NCBI GenBank assembly: GCA_002067405.1
Contig: MVRP01000234.1
Coordinates: 1-5,731 of the forward strand
Reading direction: 5' to 3'
From: Syntrophorhabdaceae bacterium PtaU1.Bin034
Lineage (GTDB): Bacteria; Desulfobacterota_G; Syntrophorhabdia; Syntrophorhabdales; WCHB1-27
Length of the DNA: 5,731 bases
Every line of letters begins with the position of its first letter. The stretch's first letter is position 1. Shown one piece after another: positions 5,703 through 5,731 of the stretch. The notes under the pieces were generated by a model that saw only the letters and a list, made by a program, of their open reading frames with translations, made no database searches and had not been told where the DNA came from. Made by a program: the position numbers and the translations under genes.

Positions 5703-5731
5703 ATGAGATTCTCCGAGAGGGAAAAAGAGAA
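5703..5731 (+). CDS. ureA: Start of urease gamma subunit UreA (partial, runs off the window)
   Basis: Nine codons are visible, giving MRFSEREKE. Urease gamma subunits begin with a short strand then an Arg-Glu-Lys helix, as in MELTPREKDKLL of Klebsiella UreA, so the match in spacing and charge is good though very short. AGAGGAG at 5689-5695 lies 7 bases upstream, a strong ribosome site, and the PII stop codon is only 19 bases before the ATG. The neighbouring urea transporter makes urease the natural expectation. The product could also be a fused gamma/beta subunit; the window ends too early to tell. Confidence 0.65.

Overview
The window is a urea acquisition locus on the + strand. It reads: the last codons of an HRDC-domain protein (probably a RecQ- or UvrD-type helicase), a long structured non-coding leader, a complete urea ABC transporter operon urtA-urtB-urtC-urtD-urtE, a small PII-family nitrogen signalling protein, and the first nine codons of what looks like ureA (urease gamma subunit). 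All genes point the same way.

Organism: base composition is moderately GC-rich (estimated by eye in the mid 50s percent). UrtA has a Sec signal peptide with no lipobox, which suits release into a periplasm and so a Gram-negative cell. The PII protein has the short T-loop seen in the NifI1 branch, best known from archaea and anaerobic bacteria. Together these lean towards an anaerobic Gram-negative such as Desulfobacterota, but this is a weak inference; no marker gene fixes the taxon.

Layout: positions 1-74 hold the end of the upstream gene. Positions 75-605 hold no convincing gene. The first part (75-about 317) is featureless to me, while about 318-600 is dense in structure: a palindrome and repeats, a hairpin with a six-base loop, two consecutive hairpin-plus-T-run elements that look like intrinsic terminators, a short palindrome that could also pair with the urtA ribosome binding site, and a perfect 11-bp hairpin just before that site. 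Positions 606-1835 are urtA; 1842-1878 is a perfect 13-bp hairpin between urtA and urtB; 1895-5339 are urtB, urtC, urtD and urtE, closely spaced or overlapping; 5357-5683 is the PII gene; ureA starts at 5703.

How they work together: UrtA captures urea (or a short amide) in the periplasm, UrtB and UrtC form the membrane channel, and UrtD and UrtE are the two ATPases. Urea is then hydrolysed by the urease expected downstream. The PII protein sits between uptake and hydrolysis and could tune either step to nitrogen and energy status. The main points of interest are the NifI1-like PII in a urea operon and the leader with tandem terminators, which suggests control by transcription attenuation.
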